DNA of 64,000 nt, taken from contig NZ_LN929908.1 of the NCBI RefSeq assembly GCF_001494595.1, positions 1,401,716 through 1,465,715 of the forward strand, written 5' to 3'. A program made the translations under genes and the position numbers. The notes below the pieces were generated by a model. The model worked only from the letters and a program-made list of their open reading frames with translations, did not search any database and was not told the origin of the DNA. Position 1 is the first letter of the stretch. Every line of letters starts with the position of its first letter. Source of the stretch: Mycobacterium sp. M26 (GTDB lineage: Bacteria > Actinomycetota > Actinomycetes > Mycobacteriales > Mycobacteriaceae). Positions 50,053 through 59,512 of this stretch are shown here, piece after piece.

Positions 50053-52863
50053 GTGGCCGACGATGACATCTATCAGGACCAGCCCGAAACCCCGAGTGAG
50101 CAGCAGTGGGAGCCACCCACGGTCGCCGCGGGTGAGGAACTGCCGGACCGCCTGAGGGTGCACTCCCTCGCGCGGGTGCTCGGCACCACCAGCCGGCGCG
50201 TACTCGACGCGTTGAGCGAACTCGACGGCCGCACCCGCAGTGCGCACTCGACCGTCGACCGCACCGACGCGGTGCGGGTGCGTGACGTGCTGGCTCAGGA
50301 GCCCGCGCCCCTCGGGGAGGCTCCCGCCGAACCCACCCCGATCGCCGAGGTCGACGAGACCGCCGACGTGGTGGCTGACGCCGAGCCGGAGTCGCGGCTG
50401 ATCCTGGAGACCACCACCGTCGAGCAGTCGGTGTACATGCCGCTGTTCGTCGCCCCGCAGCCGGTGGCGGCGATCGCCGCCGACCCCGATGACGAGGCCG
50501 ACGACGACGAGGACGAGGACGACGAGTCCGGCGCCGACACCGACGACGACCAGGCCGAGCGTCCGGCCAGCCGGCGCAGGCGCCGCGGCCGCCGGGGCCG
50601 CGGCCGGGGCCGCGGTGAACAGGGCGAGGGCACCGGCGAGGACGCCGAGTCGACCGCTGACGAAGACAGCACCGAGGACGACGAGACCGACGACGCTGCC
50701 GGTGACGAGGAGTCGGGCACCGGTGAAGCGGCCACCCGCCGCCGTCGTCGCCGCAGGCGCCGCAAGACCGGCAACGGGGGAGACGACGGGGAGGCCGGGT
50801 CGGAGGACGATCCGCCCAACACCGTGGTCCACGAGCGTGCCCCGCGCGCCAAGGCCGAGCGTGACCCTGACGCCATCCAGGGCATCAGCGGCTCCACCCG
50901 GCTGGAGGCCAAGCGCCAGCGCCGCCGCGATGGCCGCGACGCCGGCCGGCGCCGTCCGCCCATCCTGACCGAGGCCGAGTTCCTGGCCCGCCGCGAAGCC
51001 GTCGACCGGGTGATGGTCGTGCGCGACAAGATCCGCACCGAGCCGCCGCACGAAGGCGCGCGCTACACCCAGATCGCGGTGCTCGAAGACGGCGTGGTCG
51101 TCGAGCACTTTGTGACGTCGGCGGCTTCTGCTTCTCTGGTCGGCAACATCTACCTCGGCATCGTGCAGAACGTGCTGCCCTCGATGGAGGCGGCGTTCGT
51201 CGACATCGGCCGCGGCCGCAACGGTGTGCTCTACGCCGGCGAGGTCAACTGGGAAGCCGCCGGCCTCGGTGGCGCGCAGCGCAAGATCGAGCAGGCCCTC
51301 AAGCCCGGCGACTACGTCGTCGTGCAGGTCAGCAAGGATCCGGTCGGCCACAAGGGCGCCCGGCTCACCACCCAGGTCTCGCTGGCCGGCCGCTACCTGG
51401 TCTACGTGCCGGGTGCGTCGTCCACCGGGATCAGCCGCAAGCTGCCCGACACCGAACGCCAGCGGCTCAAGGAGATCCTGCGCGAGGTCGTACCCGCCGA
51501 CGCCGGGGTGATCATCCGCACCGCCTCCGAAGGGGTGAAGGAAGAGGACATCCGCGGCGACGTCGAGCGGCTGCAGGAACGCTGGAACGCGATCGCCGCC
51601 GAGGCCGACCGGGTCAAGGGCAACAAGGCCGGGGCCGCCGTCGCGCTCTACGAGGAGCCCGACGTTCTGGTCAAGGTGATCCGTGACCTGTTCAACGAAG
51701 ACTTCTCCGGGCTGATCGTCTCCGGCGACAGCGCCTGGGACACCATCAATGAGTACGTCAATTCCGTTGCGCCCGAACTTGTTCCGAAGCTGACGAAGTA
51801 CGATCCGCCCGGCGGCGAGAACGGTCCGGACGTGTTCGCGGTGCATCGCATCGACGAGCAGCTGGCCAAGGCGATGGACCGCAAGGTGTGGCTGCCCTCG
51901 GGTGGCACGCTGGTGATCGACCGCACTGAGGCGATGACGGTGGTCGACGTCAACACCGGCAAGTTCACCGGCGCCGGGGGCAACCTCGAGCAGACGGTGA
52001 CCAAGAACAACCTCGAGGCCGCCGAGGAGATCGTCCGCCAGCTGCGGCTGCGCGATATCGGCGGCATCGTGGTGATCGACTTCATCGACATGGTGCTGGA
52101 GTCCAACCGGGATCTGGTGCTGCGGCGCCTGACCGAGGCGCTGGCCCGGGACCGCACCCGGCATCAGGTCTCCGAAGTCACCTCGCTGGGCCTGGTGCAG
52201 CTGACCCGCAAGAAGTTGGGCACCGGCCTGGTCGAGGCGTTCTCCACCACCTGCACCCACTGCAGCGGCCGCGGCATCATGCTGCACGCCGACCCGGTCG
52301 ACACCACGCAGGCCGTTGCCCGCAAGGCAGAGTCGGGTAACCGCCGCAGCAAGCGAGGCAAGAAGGGTCGCGCCGAGGAGCCGGTGGCAGCGGCGGTGGC
52401 CCGGGTTCCGGTGCACGGGCCCGGCGAGCATCCGATGTTCAAGGCGATGGCCGCGGCCAACGGCAAGCACGAGGACGACGAGTCCGAGGAGGAGCTGGCC
52501 GACGAACTCGACCGCGAGGCGATCGCCGAGGCCGAGGCTGACGTCGAGGAGCAGGTCGCCGACGAGGTGGTCGAGGAAGACCTGGACGACGAGGACTTCG
52601 ACGACGAGTCCGAGGACTCCGATGACGAGGACGACGAGGACGAGATCGACGTCGACCTGGATGAGGACGACGAGGACCTCGACGAGGACACCCTCGACGT
52701 CGATGAGGACGCCGAGGACGACTCCGAGGACGACGAGGATCTGGCGGACAGCGACGACTACGACGATGACGTCGACGAACCCGTCGTGGCCCCGCCGGTG
52801 GTGGCGGCGGGCCGGCCCCGTCGCCGTGCCGCGGCCCGGCCCGCCGGGCCACCCGCCTCCTAG
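50053..52863 (+). CDS. rne: Ribonuclease E/G
   Basis: 936 residues. An acidic/basic low-complexity N-terminal extension (long Asp/Glu and Arg runs) precedes the catalytic core, where the S1 region is near VLPSMEAAFVDIGRGRNGVLY (residues 376 on) and the DNase I-like acidic site is in FIDMVLES near residue 678. The zinc link is CTHCSGRG near residue 734. The C-terminus is extremely Asp/Glu-rich. The enzyme makes endonucleolytic cuts that start mRNA decay and processes rRNA. GTG start. Confidence 0.95.
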   Translation: MADDDIYQDQPETPSEQQWEPPTVAAGEELPDRLRVHSLARVLGTTSRRVLDALSELDGRTRSAHSTVDRTDAVRVRDVLAQEPAPLGEAPAEPTPIAEVDETADVVADAEPESRLILETTTVEQSVYMPLFVAPQPVAAIAADPDDEADDDEDEDDESGADTDDDQAERPASRRRRRGRRGRGRGRGEQGEGTGEDAESTADEDSTEDDETDDAAGDEESGTGEAATRRRRRRRRRKTGNGGDDGEAGSEDDPPNTVVHERAPRAKAERDPDAIQGISGSTRLEAKRQRRRDGRDAGRRRPPILTEAEFLARREAVDRVMVVRDKIRTEPPHEGARYTQIAVLEDGVVVEHFVTSAASASLVGNIYLGIVQNVLPSMEAAFVDIGRGRNGVLYAGEVNWEAAGLGGAQRKIEQALKPGDYVVVQVSKDPVGHKGARLTTQVSLAGRYLVYVPGASSTGISRKLPDTERQRLKEILREVVPADAGVIIRTASEGVKEEDIRGDVERLQERWNAIAAEADRVKGNKAGAAVALYEEPDVLVKVIRDLFNEDFSGLIVSGDSAWDTINEYVNSVAPELVPKLTKYDPPGGENGPDVFAVHRIDEQLAKAMDRKVWLPSGGTLVIDRTEAMTVVDVNTGKFTGAGGNLEQTVTKNNLEAAEEIVRQLRLRDIGGIVVIDFIDMVLESNRDLVLRRLTEALARDRTRHQVSEVTSLGLVQLTRKKLGTGLVEAFSTTCTHCSGRGIMLHADPVDTTQAVARKAESGNRRSKRGKKGRAEEPVAAAVARVPVHGPGEHPMFKAMAAANGKHEDDESEEELADELDREAIAEAEADVEEQVADEVVEEDLDDEDFDDESEDSDDEDDEDEIDVDLDEDDEDLDEDTLDVDEDAEDDSEDDEDLADSDDYDDDVDEPVVAPPVVAAGRPRRRAAARPAGPPAS

Positions 52864-52871
52864 CGAGGCGG
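52853..52871 (+). terminator. Hairpin at the end of rne
   Basis: A 7-bp stem, CCGCCTC with GAGGCGG, spans the rne stop codon and is followed by TTT. It is a short intrinsic-terminator candidate that would separate rne from rplU. Confidence 0.55.
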
Positions 52872-53020
52872 TTTGACCCTCCCGGTGCTGGTCACGTAAC
52901 CTTGAGCAGTTGTCGCCAGGCGTCCGACGCCGGTGGCAGCGGGCTTAAAGATCCCGCACCCCCAGACCCGCGCACGCAGCTTCGGTTAGCGCGCGCCCAC
53001 AGAGCAAGGCAGAGGAACGA

Positions 53021-53332
53021 ATGGCGACGTACGCAATCGTCAAGACCGGCGGCAAGCAGTACAAGGTCGCGGTCGGAGACATCGTCAAGGTCGAGAAGCT
53101 CGAGGTCGAGGCCGGTAGTTCTGTTTCGCTGCCCGTCGCGCTCGTCGTCGACGGCGCCACGGTGACCACCGACGCCAAGGCCCTGGAGAAGGTCGCGGTC
53201 ACCGGTGAGGTGCTCGAGCACACCAAGGGCCCCAAGATCCGCATCCACAAGTTCAAGAACAAGACCGGCTACCACAAGCGGCAGGGTCACCGTCAGCCGC
53301 TGACCGTGCTCAAGGTCACCGGGATCAAGTAG
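53021..53332 (+). CDS. rplU: 50S ribosomal protein L21
   Basis: 103 residues with the L21 features [13 protein letters not shown] at the N-terminus and KYNKRQGHRQ-type basic C-terminus ([11 protein letters not shown]). It binds 23S rRNA in the large subunit. It starts the rplU-rpmA-obg-proB unit. Confidence 0.96.
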   Translation: MATYAIVKTGGKQYKVAVGDIVKVEKLEVEAGSSVSLPVALVVDGATVTTDAKALEKVAVTGEVLEHTKGPKIRIHKFKNKTGYHKRQGHRQPLTVLKVTGIK

Positions 53333-53351
53333 CGACAGGGAGCGAACAGAC

Positions 53352-53615
53352 ATGGCACACAAGAAGGGCGCCTCCAGCTCGCGCAACGGTCGCGAGTCCG
53401 CCGCACAGCGGCTCGGCGTCAAGCGGTTCGGCGGTCAGGTCGTCAAGGCCGGCGAGATCCTCGTCCGCCAGCGCGGCACGCACTTCCACCCCGGCGTGAA
53501 CGTCGGCCGTGGCGGTGACGACACCCTGTTCGCCACCGCGCCCGGCGCGGTGGAGTTCGGTGTCGAGCGCGGCCGCAAGGTCGTCAACATCGTCCGCGTC
53601 GCCCGACCGGAGTAG
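53352..53615 (+). CDS. rpmA: 50S ribosomal protein L27
   Basis: 87 residues. [16 protein letters not shown] is the invariant N-terminal signature, and [19 protein letters not shown] is the core. The flexible N-terminus reaches the peptidyl-transferase centre. 19 bases after rplU. Confidence 0.96.
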   Translation: MAHKKGASSSRNGRESAAQRLGVKRFGGQVVKAGEILVRQRGTHFHPGVNVGRGGDDTLFATAPGAVEFGVERGRKVVNIVRVARPE

Positions 53616-53627
53616 GTCTTAATTTCG

Positions 53628-53683
53628 CGAGTGTGCGTCCTTTGCGAGATTGAGACCGATATCTCGCAGTAGGTACACACTCG
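53628..53683 (+). promoter_or_regulatory. Nested hairpin between rpmA and obg
   Basis: Outer arms CGAGTGTG (53628-53635) and CACACTCG (53676-53683) enclose inner arms TGCGAGAT (53643-53650) and ATCTCGCA (53661-53668). All arms are perfect. The structure fills the intercistronic gap and ends just before the obg Shine-Dalgarno region. It may be a processing, attenuation or translation-control element. Confidence 0.55.
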
Positions 53684-53703
53684 ACGAATGAAAGGACTCT
53701 CCG

Positions 53704-55152
53704 ATGCCTCGCTTCGTCGACCGCGTCGTCATCAAGACCCGCGCGGGCAACGGCGGTAACGGCTGCGCCTCGGTGCACCGCGAGAAGTTCAAACCTCTCG
53801 GCGGTCCCGACGGCGGCAACGGCGGCCACGGCGGCAGCGTCATCCTGGTCGTCGATCCGCAGGTGCATACCCTGCTGGACTTCCATTTCCACCCCAATGT
53901 GGTCGCCCCATCGGGCAAGCAGGGGATGGGCAGCAACCGGGACGGCGCCAACGGGGCCGACCTGGAGTTCAAGGTTCCCGACGGCACGGTGGTGCTCGAC
54001 GAACAGGGCAGGCTCCTGGCCGACCTGGTCGGAACCGGCACCAGCTTCGTCGCCGCTGAGGGCGGCCGCGGTGGGCTGGGCAACGCCGCGCTGGCGTCCC
54101 GGGCCCGGAAAGCTCCCGGTTTCGCGCTGCTCGGCGAGAAGGGTCAGGAGCGCGAACTCACTCTCGAACTCAAGACTGTGGCCGACGTCGGCCTCATCGG
54201 CTTCCCGTCGGCGGGCAAGTCCTCGCTGGTGTCGACCATCTCGGCGGCCAAGCCCAAGATCGCCGACTACCCGTTCACCACGCTGGTCCCCAACCTCGGC
54301 GTCGTCTCGGCAGGGGATCACACCTTCACCGTCGCCGACGTGCCGGGCCTGATCCCAGGTGCCTCCGAAGGCCGGGGTCTCGGGCTGGACTTCCTGCGGC
54401 ACATCGAACGCTGCGCGGTGCTGGTGCATGTGGTGGACTGCGCCACCCTGGAGCCGGGCCGCGACCCGGTCTCCGATATCGACGCGCTGGAAGCGGAGCT
54501 GGCCGCCTATCAGCCCACGCTGCAAGGGGATTCCACTCTGGGTGACCTGGCCAGCCGGCCGCGTGCGGTGGTGCTCAACAAGATCGACGTCCCAGAGGCC
54601 CGCGAACTCGCCGACTTCGTGCGCGCGGAGATCGCCGACCGCGGCTGGCCGGTATTCGAGGTGTCGACGGTGAGCCGGGAAGGCTTGCGCGAGTTGACCT
54701 TTGCGCTGTGGGACATGGTGGCCGCCTATCAGGCCGCGCAGCCCGAGGTGGTACCGCGCCGTCCCGTCATCCGGCCGATTCCGGTGGACCAGAGCGGTTT
54801 CACCGTCGAGGAGGACCCGCACCATCCCGGCGGTTTCATCGTGCGCGGTGTGCGGCCAGAACGGTGGATCGCCCAGACCAATTTCGACAACGACGAGGCC
54901 GTTGGCTATCTCGGGGACCGGCTGGCTCGGCTCGGTGTCGAGGATGCGCTCCTGCGCCGCGGGGCCAAGCCCGGCTGCGCGGTGACGATCGGCGACATGA
55001 CCTTCGACTGGGAGCCGCAGACGCCGGCCGGTGTCGACGTGATGCCGACGGGCCGGGGCACCGATGTGCGGCTGGAACACAACGACCGGGTCGGGGCCGC
55101 TGAGCGCAAGGAAGCGCGCCGGATGCGCCGGGAGCACGAGGACGAATCGTGA
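53704..55152 (+). CDS. obg: Obg/CgtA GTPase
   Basis: 482 residues. The Gly-rich N-terminal Obg fold ([14 protein letters not shown]) is followed by a G domain with P-loop [10 protein letters not shown] near residue 166, [16 protein letters not shown] near residue 213 and NKID near residue 295. A C-terminal OCT domain follows. It assists 50S assembly and stress responses. GTGA overlap with proB. Confidence 0.96.
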   Translation: MPRFVDRVVIKTRAGNGGNGCASVHREKFKPLGGPDGGNGGHGGSVILVVDPQVHTLLDFHFHPNVVAPSGKQGMGSNRDGANGADLEFKVPDGTVVLDEQGRLLADLVGTGTSFVAAEGGRGGLGNAALASRARKAPGFALLGEKGQERELTLELKTVADVGLIGFPSAGKSSLVSTISAAKPKIADYPFTTLVPNLGVVSAGDHTFTVADVPGLIPGASEGRGLGLDFLRHIERCAVLVHVVDCATLEPGRDPVSDIDALEAELAAYQPTLQGDSTLGDLASRPRAVVLNKIDVPEARELADFVRAEIADRGWPVFEVSTVSREGLRELTFALWDMVAAYQAAQPEVVPRRPVIRPIPVDQSGFTVEEDPHHPGGFIVRGVRPERWIAQTNFDNDEAVGYLGDRLARLGVEDALLRRGAKPGCAVTIGDMTFDWEPQTPAGVDVMPTGRGTDVRLEHNDRVGAAERKEARRMRREHEDES

Positions 55153-56249
55153 GCGAGTATCGCGAGGCGATCCGCACGGCACGCAGCGTGGTCGTCAAGA
55201 TCGGCACCACGGCGCTCACCACCAAAGCCGGGTTGTTCGACGCAGGCCGGCTGGCGAAACTGGCCGACGCCATCGAGGCCCGGATGCAGGCCGGTTCCGA
55301 CGTCGTCATCGTGTCCTCGGGCGCGATCGCCGCGGGTATCGAGCCGCTCGGGCTGAGCCGTCGGCCCACCGACCTGGCCACCAAACAGGCGGCAGCCAGC
55401 GTCGGGCAGGTTGCGCTGGTCAACTCGTGGAGCGCGGCCTTCGCCCGCTACGACCGGACCGTCGGCCAGATCCTGCTCACCGCCCACGACATTGCGATGC
55501 GGGTGCAGCACACCAACGCCCAGCGCACCCTGGACCGGCTGCGGGCGCTGCACGCGGTGGCGATCGTCAACGAGAACGACACCGTGGCCACCAACGAGAT
55601 CCGGTTCGGCGACAACGACCGGCTCTCGGCGCTGGTGGCTCACCTGGTGGGTGCTGACGCGCTCATCCTGCTGTCCGACATTGACGGCCTCTATGACTCC
55701 GATCCCCGCAAGGGCGACGCGCGGTTCATTCCGGAGGTCGCCGGCCCGGACGACCTCGACGGTGTGGTCGCCGGGCAGGGCAGCCGCCTGGGCACCGGCG
55801 GGATGCGCTCGAAATTGTCCTCGGCACTGCTGGCCGCCGACGCCGGGGTTCCGGTGCTACTGGCGGCGGCCGCCGACGCCGCCGCCGCGCTGTCGGACGC
55901 CTCGGTGGGCACGGTGTTCGCCCCACGGCCCGACCGGATGTCGGCGCGGCGGTTCTGGGTGCGCTACGCCGCCGAGGTGTCCGGTGCCCTGACGCTGGAT
56001 GCCGGCGCGGTGCGTGCGGTCGTCAAACAACGCCGCTCGCTGCTACCGGCCGGGATCACCGCGGTGTCCGGCCGGTTCTTCGGCGGCGACGTGGTGGAGT
56101 TGCGCGGACCCGACGAGGCCATGGTGGCACGCGGCGTGGTGGCCTATGACGCCACCGAGCTGGCCACCATGATCGGACGCTCCACCACCGACCTGCCCGC
56201 CGAGATGCGCAGGCCGGCCGTGCACGCCGATGATCTGGTGGCTATCTAG
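55149..56249 (+). CDS. proB: Glutamate 5-kinase
   Basis: 366 residues: an amino-acid kinase domain ([10 protein letters not shown] near residue 14, [14 protein letters not shown] near residue 55, [17 protein letters not shown] near residue 138) and a C-terminal PUA domain ([17 protein letters not shown]). It makes glutamyl-5-phosphate, the first step of proline synthesis, with feedback by proline. It overlaps obg by GTGA. Its stop shares CTAG with the convergent gene at 56246. Confidence 0.95.
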   Translation: MSEYREAIRTARSVVVKIGTTALTTKAGLFDAGRLAKLADAIEARMQAGSDVVIVSSGAIAAGIEPLGLSRRPTDLATKQAAASVGQVALVNSWSAAFARYDRTVGQILLTAHDIAMRVQHTNAQRTLDRLRALHAVAIVNENDTVATNEIRFGDNDRLSALVAHLVGADALILLSDIDGLYDSDPRKGDARFIPEVAGPDDLDGVVAGQGSRLGTGGMRSKLSSALLAADAGVPVLLAAAADAAAALSDASVGTVFAPRPDRMSARRFWVRYAAEVSGALTLDAGAVRAVVKQRRSLLPAGITAVSGRFFGGDVVELRGPDEAMVARGVVAYDATELATMIGRSTTDLPAEMRRPAVHADDLVAI

Positions 56250-56962
56250 CCGCGTCCGCGGTGCAGCAGACCCCGGATACTTTTCTCCAGCTCGGCCAGT
56301 TTGGCCTTGAGCACCTCGGCGCGGTCGCCCGCCGCGTCCATCGGGTCGTCGTCGCGTTTGCGCACGGTGACCCCGTTGGCTTTGGCGGTGGCGATCACCG
56401 ACTCGCTGACCTTCGGGTCGGCCAGGATCAGCGTGGAGATCACCCCGGGGGTCAGCACCTTGTCGCGCCGGAACCAGCCGCGGTGGTGCACCTCGGCGGG
56501 GATGCGGACATCGGCATGGTTTTCGATCTGCTGGCGGGCGGTGGCCATCAGCAGCGTCAGCACGCCCGCCGACGCCAGGCCGAGCAGCCGGCCCCGGCCG
56601 GGAAACCACGGCACCGGCAGCCGGTCCACCTGCTTTTCCACCGCCCCCGACAGCAGGTATTCGACCAGGTTGCGGGTGTCGATCTCGGTGATCTTCGACC
56701 ACTTGGCGTCGTCACCGTCGAACTCCAGGGTTTCCGGCGTGATGGCCAGCCCACCGAACCGGTTGAGGAACAGCACCGCTCCGCGGATCCGCTGAGGTAG
56801 GCGGGCGGTGTCGGCGACGATATCGCCGATGCCCAGCGCCCACCGCTGCGTGATCGGACCCGGGGGCGGGCGCATCCGCTTGAGCAGGGCGGCGACCCGG
56901 CCGGCTTCCTCGTCGATGTCCTCTTCGGTGTGCGTACCGGCCCTGCCCCGGGAACGTTTCAT
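56246..56962 (-). CDS. Uncharacterised protein with possible membrane segment
   Basis: 238 residues. A charged N-terminus is followed by a central globular region ([22 protein letters not shown] near residues 89-110) that looks like a PH-like or DUF fold. A hydrophobic stretch, [14 protein letters not shown], lies near residue 147, and the C-terminus is coiled-coil-like and charged. The start overlaps the sirtuin stop (ATGA), so the two are coupled. No family is recognised. Confidence 0.65.
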   Translation of the reverse strand: MKRSRGRAGTHTEEDIDEEAGRVAALLKRMRPPPGPITQRWALGIGDIVADTARLPQRIRGAVLFLNRFGGLAITPETLEFDGDDAKWSKITEIDTRNLVEYLLSGAVEKQVDRLPVPWFPGRGRLLGLASAGVLTLLMATARQQIENHADVRIPAEVHHRGWFRRDKVLTPGVISTLILADPKVSESVIATAKANGVTVRKRDDDPMDAAGDRAEVLKAKLAELEKSIRGLLHRGRG

Positions 56963-57792
56963 GCAGACATGCTCTCAGTGAGCTCGTCGGCCAGCAGCAC
57001 CAGGATCTCCGAGCACCCGTTGTCGATCTTCACCGTGGCGAGGTCGTCACCGCGGGTGGGCCCGCGGTTGATGATCGCGACCGGGATTCCCCGGGCCGCG
57101 GCGTGCCGGACGAACCGGTACCCCGAGAACACCGTCAGCGACGACCCGGCGACCAGCAGGGCATCGGCGGAGTCGACCATCGAATATGCCTGAGCGACAA
57201 CCTCTTTGCGCACACTCTCGCCGAAGTAGACGATGTCGGGCTTGAGCATGCCGCCGCAGACCGGGCAGTCGATGAAGTGGAACGAGTCGGTGTCGTCCAC
57301 CACCGCGTCGGCGTCCGGTGCGACGGCGATCCCGCCCACCTGCTCGGCGCGCTCGGTGAAGCCGGGGTTGGCGGCTTCCAGTTGCTCGGCCAGCGCCGCC
57401 CGCGACATGGTGTGACCGCAGTTCAGGCACACCACCTGGGCGTAGGTGCCGTGCAGGTTGATGACGTTGCGGCTGCCCGCTTTGGTGTGCAGCAGGTCGA
57501 CGTTCTGGGTGATCACGCCGGTGACGACGCCGGCGCGTTCCAGCGCGGCCAGTGCCCGGTGCCCGGCGTTGGGCATGGTCTGGGCCATGTGCCGCCAGCC
57601 CAGATGGTTACGCGCCCAGTACCGCTGCCGGAACTCCCGGCTGGAGGTGAATTGCCGGATCGTCATCGGGTTGGCCGGCGGCGAGTCCGGTCCGCGGTAG
57701 TCGGGGATGCCCGAGTCGGTGGAGATGCCCGCCCCGGTCAGGACCGCCAGACGGCGTCCCGAGAGCACCGTGACGAGCTCGGGAGCCTCCAT
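56959..57792 (-). CDS. Sir2-family NAD-dependent protein deacylase
   Basis: 277 residues with sirtuin signatures: GAGIST near residue 20, TQNVDLLH near residue 98, catalytic His in NLHGTY near residue 115, and zinc-binding pairs CLNC near residue 121 and CPVC near residue 176. It removes acyl groups from lysines using NAD, which nadE in this window supplies. The downstream gene overlaps by four bases. Confidence 0.93.
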   Translation of the reverse strand: MEAPELVTVLSGRRLAVLTGAGISTDSGIPDYRGPDSPPANPMTIRQFTSSREFRQRYWARNHLGWRHMAQTMPNAGHRALAALERAGVVTGVITQNVDLLHTKAGSRNVINLHGTYAQVVCLNCGHTMSRAALAEQLEAANPGFTERAEQVGGIAVAPDADAVVDDTDSFHFIDCPVCGGMLKPDIVYFGESVRKEVVAQAYSMVDSADALLVAGSSLTVFSGYRFVRHAAARGIPVAIINRGPTRGDDLATVKIDNGCSEILVLLADELTESMSA

Positions 57793-57809
57793 GCTTCCAG
57801 GATAGGCGG

Positions 57810-58427
57810 CTAGCCGATGTTGATGAACGGGCTGATCGCGTCGCGGGCGAACTGCGCCACGTTCACGGTGGGATCGCCGTCCGGGAAGCTCACCGTGGAC
57901 AGCAGGTGGCCCCCGGCGTCGACGAAATCGCCGTCGGCGCGGCCCTGATGGGTCGACGACGTCACCAGGATGATGCCGGAGGTTCCGGCCTTCTCGGCCA
58001 GCGGCACCGAGAACTGAGCGTTCTGAACGGTGCTGTTCGCCCTGTCCTCCACGATGATTCGGTTGTCCGGGAATCCGAACATCATCAGCATTCGCCGCAT
58101 CTGGGCGGCTTCGGTCTGCCCGTTGCGGGGGTTGCCGCCGGTGACGATGATCGGCGACTGCGGGAAGATCTGTGCCACGGCCAGCCCGGTGAGTACCCGG
58201 CTGCGCAGTACCGGCCGCATGCTGCCGTCCGGATTGAGCCCGTAGCCCAGGATCACGATCGCGGGCTTCGAGAAATCCTTGGCCGACGCCGGCGGCGCGG
58301 CCTGCGCCACCGCCGGTACGAACCCGCCCAGAACTGCAGTGACGGCGACGGCGAGAGCAGCGGCAGCGGCCTTGAGTCGACGCACGTGGTCCTCCGCAGA
58401 ACTGGTGGGAATTGTCGTATGCGTCAT
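57810..58427 (-). CDS. YdcF/DUF218-family exported protein
   Basis: 205 residues. A hydrophobic segment (about residues 20-42, ending VAQAAPPASA) looks like a signal peptide, and a DUF218 domain follows: ILGYGLNPDGSMRPVLRSRV near residue 60, VTGGNPRNGQTEAAQM near residue 95 and NTVQNAQF near residue 132. Members such as SanA/ElyC act in envelope or vancomycin-related homeostasis. An internal GTG start before the signal peptide is possible. Confidence 0.82.
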   Translation of the reverse strand: MTHTTIPTSSAEDHVRRLKAAAAALAVAVTAVLGGFVPAVAQAAPPASAKDFSKPAIVILGYGLNPDGSMRPVLRSRVLTGLAVAQIFPQSPIIVTGGNPRNGQTEAAQMRRMLMMFGFPDNRIIVEDRANSTVQNAQFSVPLAEKAGTSGIILVTSSTHQGRADGDFVDAGGHLLSTVSFPDGDPTVNVAQFARDAISPFINIG

Positions 58428-58455
58428 CGCGCCCGAGGGCGCAGGCGTTACCGCC

Positions 58456-58737
58456 TCACAGCCGTTCCATCGCCCGCTTCATGGCCGCGGTCTCCAGGAA
58501 GTCGTGGTGCCGGGGCACGTAGCGGGAGTGGGCGGGCCGTTCGTCGACGGTGTGGACGGTGAACGCGGCGCGGGCGGCCGACGTCCAGCGCGACCACAGC
58601 CGGGGGCGTGCCGGTGCCGTCACACCGATCGCGGCAGCGGTCAGCAGCTTCACCTCGTTCTCGGTGATCAACACCGTCGGCTTCATGGCGGCGGGGGTGG
58701 TGGTCTGCGTTTCGGCCCGGTAGGCAACAACGGTCAT
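58456..58737 (-). CDS. Small conserved-looking hypothetical protein
   Basis: 93 residues, basic, with no signal peptide. An Arg/Trp region (PRLWSRWTSAARA) lies mid-protein and an RHHDFLETAAMKRAMERL end follows. It is open with consistent codon use and a Shine-Dalgarno-like AGGGAGA before the ATG. I do not recognise the family. Confidence 0.6.
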   Translation of the reverse strand: MTVVAYRAETQTTTPAAMKPTVLITENEVKLLTAAAIGVTAPARPRLWSRWTSAARAAFTVHTVDERPAHSRYVPRHHDFLETAAMKRAMERL

Positions 58738-58919
58738 GGCGGTCTCCCTGGTCTTGGTGGCCGGCTCGTCCGGCCCGTAGGAGAAAGCTATGGCCGCCGC
58801 GGCGGCGAGTAACGAGTAGCGACGTACTCGAATCTCGTGAAAGGGATTGGTGTGCAGCGAGTATGGGTCACCGGCTTGTGGTCCCGATCACACTGATCGG
58901 TGCGGTGCGCAGAACTCGT

Positions 58920-59471
58920 TCAGTGCCAACACTTTCCGGCCGCGACGAGCTCGGCGCTCATGTTGCGTTCCATCATCGCCAGGGCGGCCCGGCCCAGTTC
59001 GGCGTCGATGTGGGCGACCGCGTCCGGCGGCACCATCACCGAGTAGTGCCGCACGTAGGCGTCCAGTGCGCTGTAGAGGATGCACTGTTCGGTGACCTGG
59101 CCGGTGAGCACGACGCGTTCGACCCCCAGCCGGCTGAGCAGGTAGTCCAGCGGGGTGGCGTAGAAGACGCTGTGGCGCACCTTGGTCATGATCCGGTTGC
59201 CTGGGTGCGGGGTGATCGGATCGACCAGTTCGGGGTGGGCGCCGTCGAGTGCGGCGCGGACGAGGTCACTGGGTTCGTCGGTAAAGTCACCGTAGTTGTC
59301 GTTGACATAGATCAGGTCGACGTCGTCGCGCTCGCGTGCCCGCGAGATCAGATCGGCCAGCGGCTCGACGATCCCGGCGACGTTGTCGGCCAGGGCGTCG
59401 GCGTCGGGATGGCGGTAGCCGTTGAGCATGTCCACCACCAGCAGCGCGGTTTCAGCCATGGTTTTTCGCAT
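58920..59471 (-). CDS. Isochorismatase-like cysteine hydrolase
   Basis: 183 residues of the cysteine hydrolase family that includes nicotinamidase. The catalytic Asp is in LLVVDML near residue 14, a Lys is in MTKVRHSVF near residue 96 and the nucleophile Cys is in VTEQCILYSALDAY near residue 129. Substrate unknown: nicotinamide, an isochorismate-type ester or a pyrimidine amide. An ATG 12 bases later is an alternative start. Confidence 0.85.
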   Translation of the reverse strand: MRKTMAETALLVVDMLNGYRHPDADALADNVAGIVEPLADLISRARERDDVDLIYVNDNYGDFTDEPSDLVRAALDGAHPELVDPITPHPGNRIMTKVRHSVFYATPLDYLLSRLGVERVVLTGQVTEQCILYSALDAYVRHYSVMVPPDAVAHIDAELGRAALAMMERNMSAELVAAGKCWH

Positions 59472-59512
59472 ACCCGTTTCCGGGCGGGCCCCTACACAGG
59501 CGACAATGAGGC

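Noticed and set aside
50041..52470. 809-residue minus-strand open frame opposite rne
   Set aside because: It mirrors RNase E; the acidic runs of rne appear as Leu/Val/Gly repeats in the antisense frame.
50491..52780. Repetitive GAC/GAG tracts that could suggest a CRISPR or VNTR
   Set aside because: They encode the Asp/Glu-rich regions of RNase E, without regular spacers or repeat units.
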